Program-made: the position numbers and the translations under genes
Shown here: positions 22,669 to 31,677 of the stretch, piece after piece
Numbering within the stretch: the stretch's first letter is position 1
How the letters are laid out: each line of letters starts with the position of its first letter
Notes under the pieces: model-generated
The model's database searches: none
What the model saw: the letters and a program-made list of their open reading frames with translations, nothing else
Told to the model about the DNA's origin: nothing
Assembly: GCF_042666435.1 (NCBI RefSeq)
Contig: NZ_JBHTDC010000001.1
Coordinates: forward strand, 930,001 to 994,000
Source of the DNA: Allosphingosinicella sp042666435
GTDB lineage: Bacteria > Pseudomonadota > Alphaproteobacteria > Sphingomonadales > Sphingomonadaceae
Direction: 5' to 3'
Length of the DNA stretch: 64,000 nucleotides

Positions 22669-23483
22669 ATCTCTCCACCCGCGACGGCGATCGCCTGGCC
22701 GGTGATCGTCCGGCTCTCGGCAAGGCAAAGCCACAGCACCGCATTGGCGACCTCGACCGGATCGACGAGCCGGCCCTGCGGGTTGAACTTCGCCAGCGTC
22801 GCGCGCGCCGCCATCTCGTCGCGCCCGGTCTTCTCGCGCAGCTTGGCGACGGCGTCGGCGATGATCGCCGTGTCGGTGAAGCCGGGGCAGACGGCGTTGA
22901 CCGTGACATTCGTCTTCGCCAGCTCCGCCGCCAGCGCGCGGGTGAGGCCCACGGCGCCATGCTTGGCCGCGACATAGGGTGCGGAATAGGCATAGCCCTT
23001 GACGCCCGCGGTCGAGGCGATGGTGACGATGCGGCCCGCTCCGGCTTCCAGCAGGTCGGGCAAGGCCGCCTGGCAGCATAATAGCAAGGCGTCGAGGTTG
23101 ACCGCCATAGTGCGTCGCCAAAGGTCCTCGGTAACCTTGGCGAAGGGCGCGGATTCGACGGCACCGGCATTGTTGACGAGGATGGTGATGGGTCCTTGCG
23201 CGGCGCGGCCTGCGGCGAAGGCGGCTTCGACCTGGGCGCGGTCGGTGACGTCGGCGGGGACGACGGCAATGTTCGCCGGCGCAAGCCCGGGTCCAGATAC
23301 GGACTCGGCCTGGGCCCCGGCTTTCGCCGGGGAGCCGAGCTGCGTTGCCACCTCCTCAAGCGGCTCGCGCCTGCGCCCTACCAAAGTCAGCTTCGCCCCC
23401 TCCCCCGCCAGCGCGCGGGCGATGGCGGCGCCGATGCCGGTGCCGCCGCCGGTGACGAGGGCGTGGTGGCCTTGCAGTCTCAC
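22665..23483 (-). CDS. Short-chain dehydrogenase/reductase with a repeat-derived insertion
   Basis: A 272-residue SDR, GTG start. The cofactor motif is TGGGTGIG (residues 11-18) and NNAGA lies near 111. Catalytic residues are Ser in IASTAG, then YVAAKHG with the Tyr-x-x-x-Lys pair, and the protein ends GGEI. It would act as the 3-hydroxyacyl-CoA dehydrogenase of the aromatic operon. The GTG overlaps the stop of the upstream monooxygenase gene (GTGA), fixing the start. Residues about 50-70 (GSPAKAGAQAES...LAPAN) lie in the loop after RRREPLEEVA and are encoded by an inverted repeat found elsewhere in intergenic DNA; SDRs normally go straight on to the VVPADVTD strand. Confidence 0.9.
   Translation of the reverse strand: MRLQGHHALVTGGGTGIGAAIARALAGEGAKLTLVGRRREPLEEVATQLGSPAKAGAQAESVSGPGLAPANIAVVPADVTDRAQVEAAFAAGRAAQGPITILVNNAGAVESAPFAKVTEDLWRRTMAVNLDALLLCCQAALPDLLEAGAGRIVTIASTAGVKGYAYSAPYVAAKHGAVGLTRALAAELAKTNVTVNAVCPGFTDTAIIADAVAKLREKTGRDEMAARATLAKFNPQGRLVDPVEVANAVLWLCLAESRTITGQAIAVAGGEI
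23271..23336. repeat. CCCCGGCGAAAGCCGGGG-family inverted repeat inside the SDR gene
   Basis: The right arm 23312-23336 matches the arms of the copies at 15247-15316 and 15854-15924 closely; the left arm 23271-23294 is more diverged. It contributes about 20 codons to the SDR without a stop. Confidence 0.75.
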
Positions 23484-25795
23484 GCCTTCAGCTCCGCTTC
23501 GCGCGCCATGTTGCGGGCGAGCTGGCTCATGCCGCCGAGATAGGGCGGCGGGACGTGGACGCCGCGATAATCCTGTTGGGCGGCTGCGCGCAAAGTCCAC
23601 ATCGGATCGACGAGGTGCGGGCGCGCCAGCGCAACCAAATCGGCGCGGCCAGCGGCGAGGATAGAGTTTACGTGGTCGGTCTCGTAGATGTTGCCGACCG
23701 CCATCGTCGACACGCGGGCTTCGTTGCGGATCTGGTCGGCGAAGGGGGTCTGGAACATGCGGCCGTAGATGGGCTTGCACTCCGCCCAGGTCTGGCCGGC
23801 GGAGACGTCGATGAGATCGGCGCCTTCTTCCCAGAAGGCGCGGGCGATCTCCACCGCCTCGTCGGGGGTGACACCCAGTTCGCCCATCCAGTCGTTCGCG
23901 GAGATGCGAACCGACATCGGCTTGTCCGCCGGCCAGGCGGCGCGCATCGCGCGGAACACTTCGAGCGGGAAGCGGAGACGGTTTTCGAGGCTGCCGCCAT
24001 ATTCGTCGGTACGCTTGTTGTGGAGCGGCGTGATGAAACTCGACAGGAGATAGCCGTGGGCGGCATGGAGCTCGACCATGTCGAAGCCGGCCTCCAGCCC
24101 CATCTCCACCGCGGCCACGAACTGGTCCCGCACCGCGTCCATGTCAGCGCGCGTCATGGGGATCGGTATCTGGTTGTCGGGGCTCCAGGGAACGTCGGAG
24201 GCGGCCATGACGGGCCAGTTGCCGCTCTCCAGCGGCACGTCATAGCCTTCCCAGCCGACCTTCGTTGAACCTTTCGGTCCGCTATGGCCGAGCTGGAGGC
24301 AGCATTTCGCCTTGCCGTGGCCGTGGACGAAATCGACGATGCGCTTCCACGCCGCGACATGCTCCGGCGCGTACATTCCGGTGCAGCCAGGCGTGATGCG
24401 GCCCTCGGGCGAGACGCAGGTCATCTCGGTATAGACAAGCCCCGCCCCGCCCTGGGCCCGAGTGCCGTAGTGGACCAGGTGGAAATCGTTCGGAACGCCG
24501 TCTTGCGCCGAATACATCGCCATCGGCGACACGACGACGCGGTTGGAAAGCTCCATCTCGCGCAGGCGGTAGGGCGCGAACATCGGCGGGGCGGGGTCGT
24601 TGACGGGGGTGCCGACCGCCATGGACTGGAACCAGCGCTCGACGCCTTCGAGCCATGGCTTGTCGCGCAGGCGCAGATTCTCGTGGCTGACGCGCTGGGA
24701 GCGGGTGAGCAGCGAATAAGCGAACTGGATCGGCTCGAAATGGAGGTAACGGCCCAAGGTCTCGAACCATTCGGTCGAATTGCGCGCCGAATTCTGGAGC
24801 TTCAGCACCTCCAGATTCCGCTCGGCCTGATATTCCTCCAGCGCCTTGTCGCGTGAGAGGCCCGGGCGGTTCAGCACCTCGGCGAGCTTGATCGCATCCT
24901 CCAGCGCGAGCTTGGTGCCCGAGCCGATCGAGAAATGGGCGGTGTGGGCGGCGTCGCCGAGCAGGATGAGGTTCCGGTAGGACCAGCTATCGCAGATGAT
25001 GCGGCGGAACTGGAGCCATGCTTCGGGGCCCTTCAAATGGGCCGCGTTGGACATGAGGCTGTGGCCGTCCAGATATTGGGCGAAGATGCGCTCGCACAAT
25101 GCGATCGCCTCCGGCTGGTCCATCCGATCCAGCCCGAGCTTCTCCCACGTCTCCGGATCCATCTCGACGATGAAGGTCGAGAGACCCGCCTGCCCCGGAC
25201 CCGATCCGGGGTCGTCGAAGCGGTAGGCGTGGGCCCATATCCAGCCGGCCTCGGTTTCCTCGAAGGCGAAGGTGAAGGCGTCGAACACCTTGTTCGTGCC
25301 GAACCAGAAGAACTTGTTGCGCCGCGTCTGGATATCGACGCCGAAATGCTCTTCGTAGCGGGTGCGGATGCGGCTGTTGGCGCCGTCGGCGGCGATGACG
25401 AGGTCGTAGCCCTTCCAATCATCAAGGTCTGCGCTCGCCTCATGCTCGAAATGAAGGTTCACGCCTAGCTCGCGGGCGCGCTCTTGCAGGATGTTCAGCA
25501 GGCGCTTGCGGCCGATGCCGATGAAGCCGTGGCCCGACGAACGAATGCACTCCCCATGGATATGGACGTCGATATCGTCCCAATGGGCGAACTCGTCGCG
25601 GATCGTGGCGCCGCTCGCCGGGTCGTTCGCCATCAGATTCTCGACCGTCTGATCGGAGAATACCACGCCCCAGCCGAACGTGTCGTCTGCCCGGTTGCGC
25701 TCGAACAGGTCGACCTCGTGCGAGGGGTCCCGCAGCTTCATCGAAATGGCGAAATAAAGCCCGGCCGGTCCCCCGCCCAGGCACGCGATGCGCAT
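23480..25795 (-). CDS. 2-aminobenzoyl-CoA monooxygenase/reductase-type fusion flavoprotein (FAD monooxygenase + OYE)
   Basis: A 771-residue natural fusion. Residues 1-390 are an aromatic FAD monooxygenase with GGGPAGLYFAISMKL at the N-terminus and LLGDAAHTAHFSIGSGTKLALEDA near 290. Residues 400-765 are an old-yellow-enzyme reductase with FAPYRLREMELSNRVVVSPM and ELHAAHGYLLSSFITPLHNKRTDEYGGSLENR. This architecture is that of Azoarcus 2-aminobenzoyl-CoA monooxygenase/reductase, also annotated as salicylyl-CoA 5-hydroxylase fusion. It would hydroxylate and then reduce the ring of the CoA-bound substrate. First gene of a six-gene cluster. A short palindrome (25193-25211) adds residues between YRFDD and STFIVEMDPE. 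Confidence 0.92.
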   Translation of the reverse strand: MRIACLGGGPAGLYFAISMKLRDPSHEVDLFERNRADDTFGWGVVFSDQTVENLMANDPASGATIRDEFAHWDDIDVHIHGECIRSSGHGFIGIGRKRLLNILQERARELGVNLHFEHEASADLDDWKGYDLVIAADGANSRIRTRYEEHFGVDIQTRRNKFFWFGTNKVFDAFTFAFEETEAGWIWAHAYRFDDPGSGPGQAGLSTFIVEMDPETWEKLGLDRMDQPEAIALCERIFAQYLDGHSLMSNAAHLKGPEAWLQFRRIICDSWSYRNLILLGDAAHTAHFSIGSGTKLALEDAIKLAEVLNRPGLSRDKALEEYQAERNLEVLKLQNSARNSTEWFETLGRYLHFEPIQFAYSLLTRSQRVSHENLRLRDKPWLEGVERWFQSMAVGTPVNDPAPPMFAPYRLREMELSNRVVVSPMAMYSAQDGVPNDFHLVHYGTRAQGGAGLVYTEMTCVSPEGRITPGCTGMYAPEHVAAWKRIVDFVHGHGKAKCCLQLGHSGPKGSTKVGWEGYDVPLESGNWPVMAASDVPWSPDNQIPIPMTRADMDAVRDQFVAAVEMGLEAGFDMVELHAAHGYLLSSFITPLHNKRTDEYGGSLENRLRFPLEVFRAMRAAWPADKPMSVRISANDWMGELGVTPDEAVEIARAFWEEGADLIDVSAGQTWAECKPIYGRMFQTPFADQIRNEARVSTMAVGNIYETDHVNSILAAGRADLVALARPHLVDPMWTLRAAAQQDYRGVHVPPPYLGGMSQLARNMAREAELKA
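25193..25211. repeat. Short palindrome CCCCGGA-N5-TCCGGGG inside the monooxygenase gene
   Basis: A perfect seven-base-arm palindrome encodes part of PGSGPGQAG, a segment placed between two conserved pieces of the monooxygenase domain. From family memory these pieces are normally almost adjacent, so the segment looks like a small in-frame repeat insertion. Confidence 0.5.
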
Positions 25796-25959
25796 CCGTG
25801 TCTCCCGCCTTTGGCTTCGACCTAAAAGCCCAGCGGCGGGGACGCAAGGGCGGCTTCGTCGCGCGGGTCGCCTGCCTCGTCAGAAAAACCTTTGCCTCTC
25901 CGATGCGACAGTCCATGCTTCGGACAGGTCGCAGGCTCGTCGGGGGGCGGGACATTGAT

Positions 25960-28900
25960 ATGAAGAGCGGGTTGAAAGCCGGCGTCGCCTTGGCCGCCAT
26001 GATCGCCGGTGTCGCCGCGGAGGGCGCGCCGGTTCAGCGCGCCGCGCCGGTTTCGGGCAGGATCGTCGCCACCAAGGCCGGGGAAACGGCGGTGCTGGTG
26101 CCGGAGAATCGCGCCCGTCGCGCGGAGGCGAGGCAGGACCTCAAGGCCGGCGACGTGCTCAGGACCAATGCGGGCGGCACGCTCGCGATCGTCTTCGCCG
26201 ACCAGACGCAGATCCGGCTTGGCCGCAACGCGGTGCTGGTCGTGAAGCAGGTGACCCGCGGCTCGCCGTCCTCGCTCCAATTGCAGCGCGGATCGATGTG
26301 GGCGCGGAGCCCGCGCGGGCGCTCCAACCTGTCGGTCGAGACGCCGTCGGCGACGGCGGCGATCCGCGGCACCGAATGGTCGCTCACCGCCGACGATGAC
26401 AGTAGCTCGCTCAGCGTCTTTTCCGGCGAGGTCGAATTCATGAACCCGCAAGGGAGCCTGTCGGTCACGGGCGGTCAGGCGGCGCGGGCGCTGATCGGGC
26501 AGGCGCCGACCCGCGTCGTGCTCGTCAACCCGTCGGGCCGCGAGCAGATGCTCTATTTCGTGACGCTGGAGGATGGGCTCAATCTCTTCGGCGCCGTCAC
26601 TCCCGCATTGTCGGACGCGCACCAGGCAGCGCTTGCCGGCCGGTGGGACGAGGCGGAAGAGCTTTATGCGTCGATCGCCGCTAGGTCGGACGGCCGCGCG
26701 AAGGCGATCGCCGACCATGGCCGCCACATCGCGGCGATGCAGCTCGGGCGCGCCGGGACGCCGCCCGCGCTCGATCCCGCCGAACCGGCATCCTATGTCG
26801 GCGGCGCCTTTCTCGCCACCTATGTCGGCGACCTCGACGGCGCGCTCGGGATTATCGACGAGGGCCTCTCCCGCCATCCCGGAGAGGCGGGACTCTACGA
26901 GCTGAAGGCGCGGGTGGCGCTGCTGCGCGGCGACGGAGCGATGGCGAGCGCGGCCGTGGCCGAAGCGCTGGCGCGCGACCCCGAGGACGCGGCCGCGCTC
27001 GCCCTGCGCGCCGAGATCAAGGCGGATTATCTGGGCCAGCCTTATTCCGCCCTGGACGACGCCGAGCAGGCGGTGCGGATCGATCCGACCCGGGGCGAAT
27101 CCTTCGAGACTCTGAGCGCCATACGCCTGGAGCGAAACGCCGACCGCGAGGCGGCGCGGGCGTTGCGCCAAGCGATCGAGCGGGAGCCGCGCAAGGCCGC
27201 GCTTCGCGCCCATCACGCCGCCGCCCTCCTCCTCCAGAACCGGGTCGAGGCGGCCAAGCGCGAGATCGATCTCGCGCTGGAGATCGATCCTTCGCTCTCC
27301 ATCGCGCGCACCGTGCTCGCGCAATATTATGTGCAGACCGGCCAGCCGGACAAGGCGCTGGAGGAAGTGCTCGCCGCGTCGGCCGACAACCCGTCTTACT
27401 CGCGCGCCCTCATCAAGCTGGCCGAGGTCTATTACCGCCAGGGCGACAGGGCGGCGGCCGAGCAGCAGCTCGATGCCGCCGACCGGCTCGACCCGAACAG
27501 TCCGCTGGTGCCGCTCGCCCGCGCCGCCATCGCGCTCCATTCCTATGCCGCCGCCGACGCCATCCGCGCCGCGCGCGAGGCGCTGCGCCGGTTCCAGGCG
27601 CGCGGCGGCGTCTATTCGAACCTGTCGGAGAACCGCACGACGGGAAGCTACGTCTCCCAGTCGTTCCGGTTCCTCGATCTGGAGGGTTGGGGCCGCTATT
27701 ATGGCGACCGGGTGTTCGACGCCTTCACCCCTTCCTCTTATTTCGACCAGGCGCTCAACCAGACCGCCTCGCCTTTCGTCACGCAGGCCGACCCGTTCGA
27801 CGTGGCGGATAGCGGGCGCAGCTTCGATTCGCAGAATGCGGAGGATCTGGAGCAGATATCGAGCTATTTGCAGGGGCTGACGCTCGATCCCCTGAGCATT
27901 TCGGGCTCAGAGGTCGATCTCCAGTTCACCAACGAGAAGTTCATCGAGGCGAAGATCGGCGGATCGGGCCTGATCGCCAGCGACTTCGCGAGGCTTACCC
28001 AGAATGCCAGCGTCTATGGCCTCACCCACGCGCCGCTGCCCCTCGCCTTCAGCGTCAATGTCGAGCGCGCGGACTTCGACAACCGGCTGATCGATTTCGC
28101 CGCTTTGAAGGAGGAGAGGGTGGAGATCTATGCGGGCGCCGAAATCACGCCCTACGACCGCGTCGTCGCCTTCGTCGGCGGCGAGAGCAGTTTCAAGGAT
28201 TTCCGCGGCTTCGATCCCGCGGAAGGAATCCGCGCGACGGAGAAGGAGGACATTCGCCTCAACTTCGGATTCTACACCCACGAATTCGGCGCGCGCGACG
28301 AGCTCACCATCGGCGGCGGCTTCGGCAGCCTCGACACGATCAACAATTTCGAGACGGATGAGCCCCAGGCCCGGGGCCGTACCGAGCAGCTGGCCGACAT
28401 CGAAACCCTGATGGCGAGCTACGCCAGGAGCTTCGGCCGGCTCGACCTGGAAGCGGGCATCGAAACCATCGAATATGACACGATCAACCGCGAGACATTG
28501 TTCGGCGATCCGGACCAGGTGGTGGAGATCCCGGTCACGCTTACCCAGCGCCGCATCTATGTGGACGGCCGGTTCGCGCCGCGCGGACCGTTCATCGTCC
28601 AGGCACAGCTGGCCGGCGTCCGCGACGGCATTGGCATCCCCGGCTTCGGCGGCGTCCACCAGAATAATTGGGATTATCGTTTCGGAATCGCCTACGAGCC
28701 GGCAAAGGGACACTGGCTGCGCGCCGCCGCCACCCGGCGAAGCAGCAGCGCCGTGCCGCTGACCCTGGCGCCGACCACCTCGATCGGCCTTAAGGAGAAT
28801 ATCGCGCCGAGCCAGTTCGGTGGCCAGTTCGACACCTATATCGCCCGCTGGGACGCCGAATGGAGCGCGCGCCTGTTCACGGCGGCCGAATATCAGCATC

Positions 28901-29370
28901 AGAATTTCGAGAATCTGAGCTACGATTCGCCGGACCAGGCGGCGGCCATCGAGGTCGGCCGGGCGCGGGTGGACCGGGCGAGCTTCGCCGTCAATTATTG
29001 GGCCGGCGGCAATATCGGCATCAATGCAAGCTATGCCTATGCCGAAAGCGAGCAGCGCGACCCACCGCTGCGGGGCCTGCCCATCTTCTACCTCCCGACG
29101 CATGTCGCGCGCGCGGGCGTCGCTTGGACCAGCGAGGAGCGGATAGCGGCGCGGCTCAGCGGGGTCTATGTCGCCGGATCGACCGATGCGCTGGCGCGGG
29201 ACGTGCCCGATTATTTCATCGCGGACGCCGAAATCGCCTGGGAGCCGTTCGGCAAGAGAACGGCGGTGAAGCTGGTCCTGTCCAATATTTTCGACGCGGA
29301 GGCGGCGAACACGGTGGGCATCCCGGGGCGGCCGCGCACCCTGTTCGCGTCGCTGAACCTGCGGTTCTGA
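25960..29370 (+). CDS. FecR-domain / TPR / outer-membrane beta-barrel fusion protein
   Basis: A 1136-residue exported protein. A signal peptide occupies residues 1-22. A FecR domain covers about 40-165 (AGDVLRTNAGGTLAIVFADQTQIRLG, SVETPSATAAIRGTEW, SVFSGEVEFMNPQG). TPR units run about 215-540 with many A-x-x-x-x-DP repeats. From about residue 640 the sequence is alternating beta strands with aromatic ends and finishes in LNLRF, a terminal-Phe barrel signature seen in TonB-dependent and PgaA-like porins. The protein probably spans the outer membrane with a large periplasmic sensor/scaffold part. The start at MKSGLKAG is chosen by the signal peptide; a 54-codon upstream extension has no such feature. 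Followed by a CHASE2 cyclase gene. Confidence 0.82.
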   Translation: MKSGLKAGVALAAMIAGVAAEGAPVQRAAPVSGRIVATKAGETAVLVPENRARRAEARQDLKAGDVLRTNAGGTLAIVFADQTQIRLGRNAVLVVKQVTRGSPSSLQLQRGSMWARSPRGRSNLSVETPSATAAIRGTEWSLTADDDSSSLSVFSGEVEFMNPQGSLSVTGGQAARALIGQAPTRVVLVNPSGREQMLYFVTLEDGLNLFGAVTPALSDAHQAALAGRWDEAEELYASIAARSDGRAKAIADHGRHIAAMQLGRAGTPPALDPAEPASYVGGAFLATYVGDLDGALGIIDEGLSRHPGEAGLYELKARVALLRGDGAMASAAVAEALARDPEDAAALALRAEIKADYLGQPYSALDDAEQAVRIDPTRGESFETLSAIRLERNADREAARALRQAIEREPRKAALRAHHAAALLLQNRVEAAKREIDLALEIDPSLSIARTVLAQYYVQTGQPDKALEEVLAASADNPSYSRALIKLAEVYYRQGDRAAAEQQLDAADRLDPNSPLVPLARAAIALHSYAAADAIRAAREALRRFQARGGVYSNLSENRTTGSYVSQSFRFLDLEGWGRYYGDRVFDAFTPSSYFDQALNQTASPFVTQADPFDVADSGRSFDSQNAEDLEQISSYLQGLTLDPLSISGSEVDLQFTNEKFIEAKIGGSGLIASDFARLTQNASVYGLTHAPLPLAFSVNVERADFDNRLIDFAALKEERVEIYAGAEITPYDRVVAFVGGESSFKDFRGFDPAEGIRATEKEDIRLNFGFYTHEFGARDELTIGGGFGSLDTINNFETDEPQARGRTEQLADIETLMASYARSFGRLDLEAGIETIEYDTINRETLFGDPDQVVEIPVTLTQRRIYVDGRFAPRGPFIVQAQLAGVRDGIGIPGFGGVHQNNWDYRFGIAYEPAKGHWLRAAATRRSSSAVPLTLAPTTSIGLKENIAPSQFGGQFDTYIARWDAEWSARLFTAAEYQHQNFENLSYDSPDQAAAIEVGRARVDRASFAVNYWAGGNIGINASYAYAESEQRDPPLRGLPIFYLPTHVARAGVAWTSEERIAARLSGVYVAGSTDALARDVPDYFIADAEIAWEPFGKRTAVKLVLSNIFDAEAANTVGIPGRPRTLFASLNLRF

Positions 29371-29397
29371 GAGCGACGGACCGTGACCAAACATCAC

Positions 29398-29500
29398 CCG
29401 TTCGTGTCGAGCGAAGTCGAGACACCCTTTCGAGCGGAGCCGAGAATGAATGCCTCGGCTTCGCTCGGCTGGGCCCCTCGACTTCGCTCGGGGCGAACGG
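29398..29500. repeat. Inverted repeat, second copy of the element found inside the E2 gene
   Basis: The left arm 29398-29424 is identical to the 27-base arm at 12194-12220. The right arm 29474-29500 is a diverged complement, and an inner pairing CGAGCGGAGCCGAG / CTCGGCTTCGCTCG adds a second stem. It lies between the FecR-TPR-barrel gene and the cyclase gene. It contains no stop in the cyclase frame. Confidence 0.85.
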
Positions 29501-29516
29501 TTTACGGATTCTGACC

Positions 29517-31304
29517 ATGTTCGCGCGGCGGATCGGTGAGCGGGGGTCGCGGGTCGCCATCGCCGCCGCGATCCTCGCTCTCCTGCTGCTCGCCAAGGCG
29601 CTGCCAGCGTGGGAGGCCCTTTCCGGCAGCGCGTTCGACATTCTTTCGACCGCCGGGCAGCCCGTTCCCGAGGAGCCGGTGGCCGTCATCGTGGCGATCG
29701 ACGAACCGAGCTTTTCCGCGATCGGCCAGCCCTGGCCCTGGCCGCGCGACCTCCACGCCCGGCTCATCCGCTCGCTGAGGGCCGCGGGCGCGGAGGCGAT
29801 TGTTTTCGACATCGTCTTCGCCGAGCCTTCCGATCCGGCGGCCGACGCGGCGCTGGCGGAGGCGGCCGATGCGCGGACGGTGTTCGCCGCCGACGAAACC
29901 CTGCTGGAGACGCCGCACGCCACCAGTCTCGTCAGGACCGAGCCGTTCCCGGAGCTGCTGGCCGACGGCGCCAGAGCGGGCGTGACCGCGGTGAGCCTCG
30001 ACGGCGACGGCGTCGCCCGCCGCATCTCGCGATATCCCGACAGCCTGCCGCGCCGGATGCTGGAGGCGGCGGGAAGAAGGGCGGCCGAAACGGATCCCGG
30101 CGCCGAGCGGCTGATCCAATATTTCGGTCCATCCGGAAGCTACCCCCGCCTCTCTTATTATCAAGCGCTGGAGCCGAGAAAATATCTGCCGCCGGATTTC
30201 CTTCGCGGCCGCAACGTCATCATCGGCTACGCGGTCCAGGCGACAGCCGATGTGGGCGCCGGCACGGACATGTTCGAGACCGCCTATACGCGGATCAATG
30301 GCCAGCTGACGCCGGGCGTGGAAATCCAGGCGACGGTGGCGGACAATTTGCTCCACGGCCTGTCCGTCCGCCCCGCCGCGGACTGGATCGCCCTCCTGCT
30401 CCTCATCATGGGCGGCGCGCTCGGCTATGTCGTCGCCGCGCCCGCCGGGCTGGTGCGAAGGCTGACAATTGCGCTCGCAGCCGCTTTCTGCCTGGTCGTG
30501 CTGTCCTGGATCGCGCTTCGCTTCGGCCGCCTATGGGTATCGCCCGGCGAGCCCGTCATCGCCCTCGCCGCCGTCTTCGCCGGCCTCGGCGTCCGCGACT
30601 TCGCGGTCGAGCGGCGGCGGCGGCGGGAGATACAGGGGGCCTTCTCCCAATATGTCTCCCCCGCCATGGTCGAGCGGCTGGCGGCGAATCCGGAGCTGCT
30701 GAAGCTCGGCGGGGAGCGCAAGGTGATGACCATCCTGTTCGCCGACATACGTGGCTTCACCACGATATCGGAGGCGATGAAGGGCGACCCCGAAGGGCTG
30801 ACGCGGGTCGTCAACGACATACTGACGCCGCTTTCCGACATCGTCATCGCCCATGGCGGGACCATCGACAAATATATGGGCGATTGCGTGATGGCCTTCT
30901 GGAACGCGCCGCTCGACGATCCCGACCATGCGGCCAACGGCGTCCGCGCGGGCATCGCGATGGTCGAGGCCCTGCCGGCGATCAACCAGGCGGTGCAGGC
31001 GCGGCTGCCGGAGCGTCACGGGGAGAAGCCGACCGTCCGGATCGGCGTCGGCGTCAATTCCGGCGAATGCGTGGTCGGCAACATGGGCTCGGCCCAGCGC
31101 TTCGATTATTCGGTGCTGGGCGACGCCGTGAACGTCGCGTCGCGCATCGAGGGGCTGTCGAAGGATTATGGCGTGCCGATGATCGTCGGCGAGGCGGCCG
31201 TTGCGCTGGCCGGCGACGCCTTCGATTTCGTCGAGCTCGACCGGATCGCGGTGCGCGGCAAGAGCGAGCCGCTGGCCATTCACGCCGTCAAGGGCCTTGC
31301 TTGA
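29517..31304 (+). CDS. CHASE2-domain adenylate cyclase (class III)
   Basis: A 595-residue membrane protein. An N-terminal TM helix (10-28) leads into a periplasmic CHASE2 sensor (about 30-290: AVIVAIDEPSFSAIGQPWPWPRDLHARLI, GAEAIVFDIVFAEPS, RGRNVIIGYAV). Three TM helices follow (about 290-365), then a class III cyclase domain (about 390-595). Metal-binding aspartates are in ILFADIRGFT and DKYMGDC, the lysine of DKYMGD favours ATP, and the transition-state Asn/Arg pair is in NVASRIEG, so it should be active. It follows the FecR-TPR-barrel gene across a repeat, and the two may form one envelope-sensing unit. No strong ribosome-binding site is visible before the ATG. Confidence 0.9.
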   Translation: MFARRIGERGSRVAIAAAILALLLLAKALPAWEALSGSAFDILSTAGQPVPEEPVAVIVAIDEPSFSAIGQPWPWPRDLHARLIRSLRAAGAEAIVFDIVFAEPSDPAADAALAEAADARTVFAADETLLETPHATSLVRTEPFPELLADGARAGVTAVSLDGDGVARRISRYPDSLPRRMLEAAGRRAAETDPGAERLIQYFGPSGSYPRLSYYQALEPRKYLPPDFLRGRNVIIGYAVQATADVGAGTDMFETAYTRINGQLTPGVEIQATVADNLLHGLSVRPAADWIALLLLIMGGALGYVVAAPAGLVRRLTIALAAAFCLVVLSWIALRFGRLWVSPGEPVIALAAVFAGLGVRDFAVERRRRREIQGAFSQYVSPAMVERLAANPELLKLGGERKVMTILFADIRGFTTISEAMKGDPEGLTRVVNDILTPLSDIVIAHGGTIDKYMGDCVMAFWNAPLDDPDHAANGVRAGIAMVEALPAINQAVQARLPERHGEKPTVRIGVGVNSGECVVGNMGSAQRFDYSVLGDAVNVASRIEGLSKDYGVPMIVGEAAVALAGDAFDFVELDRIAVRGKSEPLAIHAVKGLA

Positions 31305-31677
31305 CGGTATTGCGGGGAAGCCATCCCTTGCCGTCAGGCCGGCCGCTTAACTTCTTTCCCAAATCAACAAGTTGAGTTATCGTCGCGACTCGCAAAGTCG
31401 GGGGGCAGTAGAGTGAAAGACAGCGCCTACGTTCCGGCCCGGTCACAGCTTCGGCCATGAATCCCGTTTTTCGCGAGGCGAGTGAAACGGGCCGGTCGGG
31501 GACTGCCCAAGAGGGATATGATGTCGGCGCTCCCCAGTCATTAGCCCGCTCCTGTCATGAGCGACCATCAAACGCACAAGACGAGTGGCCAGCCGGATAC
31601 GGTCGCTCCTGATCGAGCACGGCCGATAAGGATATCGGCGGCGGTCTTCGGCGCCGGACGCAAGAAGAGGGGTGACG
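31305..31677. other. Intergenic region with two imperfect hairpins, no gene seen
   Basis: 373 bases. TGACGG (31302-31307, overlapping the cyclase stop) pairs with CCGTCA (31331-31336) around a GGG/CCC inner stem and may end the cyclase transcript, though no T-run follows. CCCGTTT (31463-31469) pairs with AAACGGG (31485-31491). No reading frame here has a plausible start plus family resemblance. A promoter for the next gene must lie here, but I could not single one out. Confidence 0.4.

Noticed and set aside
28860..29516. In-frame extension of the cyclase gene back into the FecR-TPR-barrel gene
   Set aside because: The extra 219 codons are out of frame with the barrel gene and cross an inverted repeat. 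The CHASE2 protein begins naturally with the TM helix after 29517.
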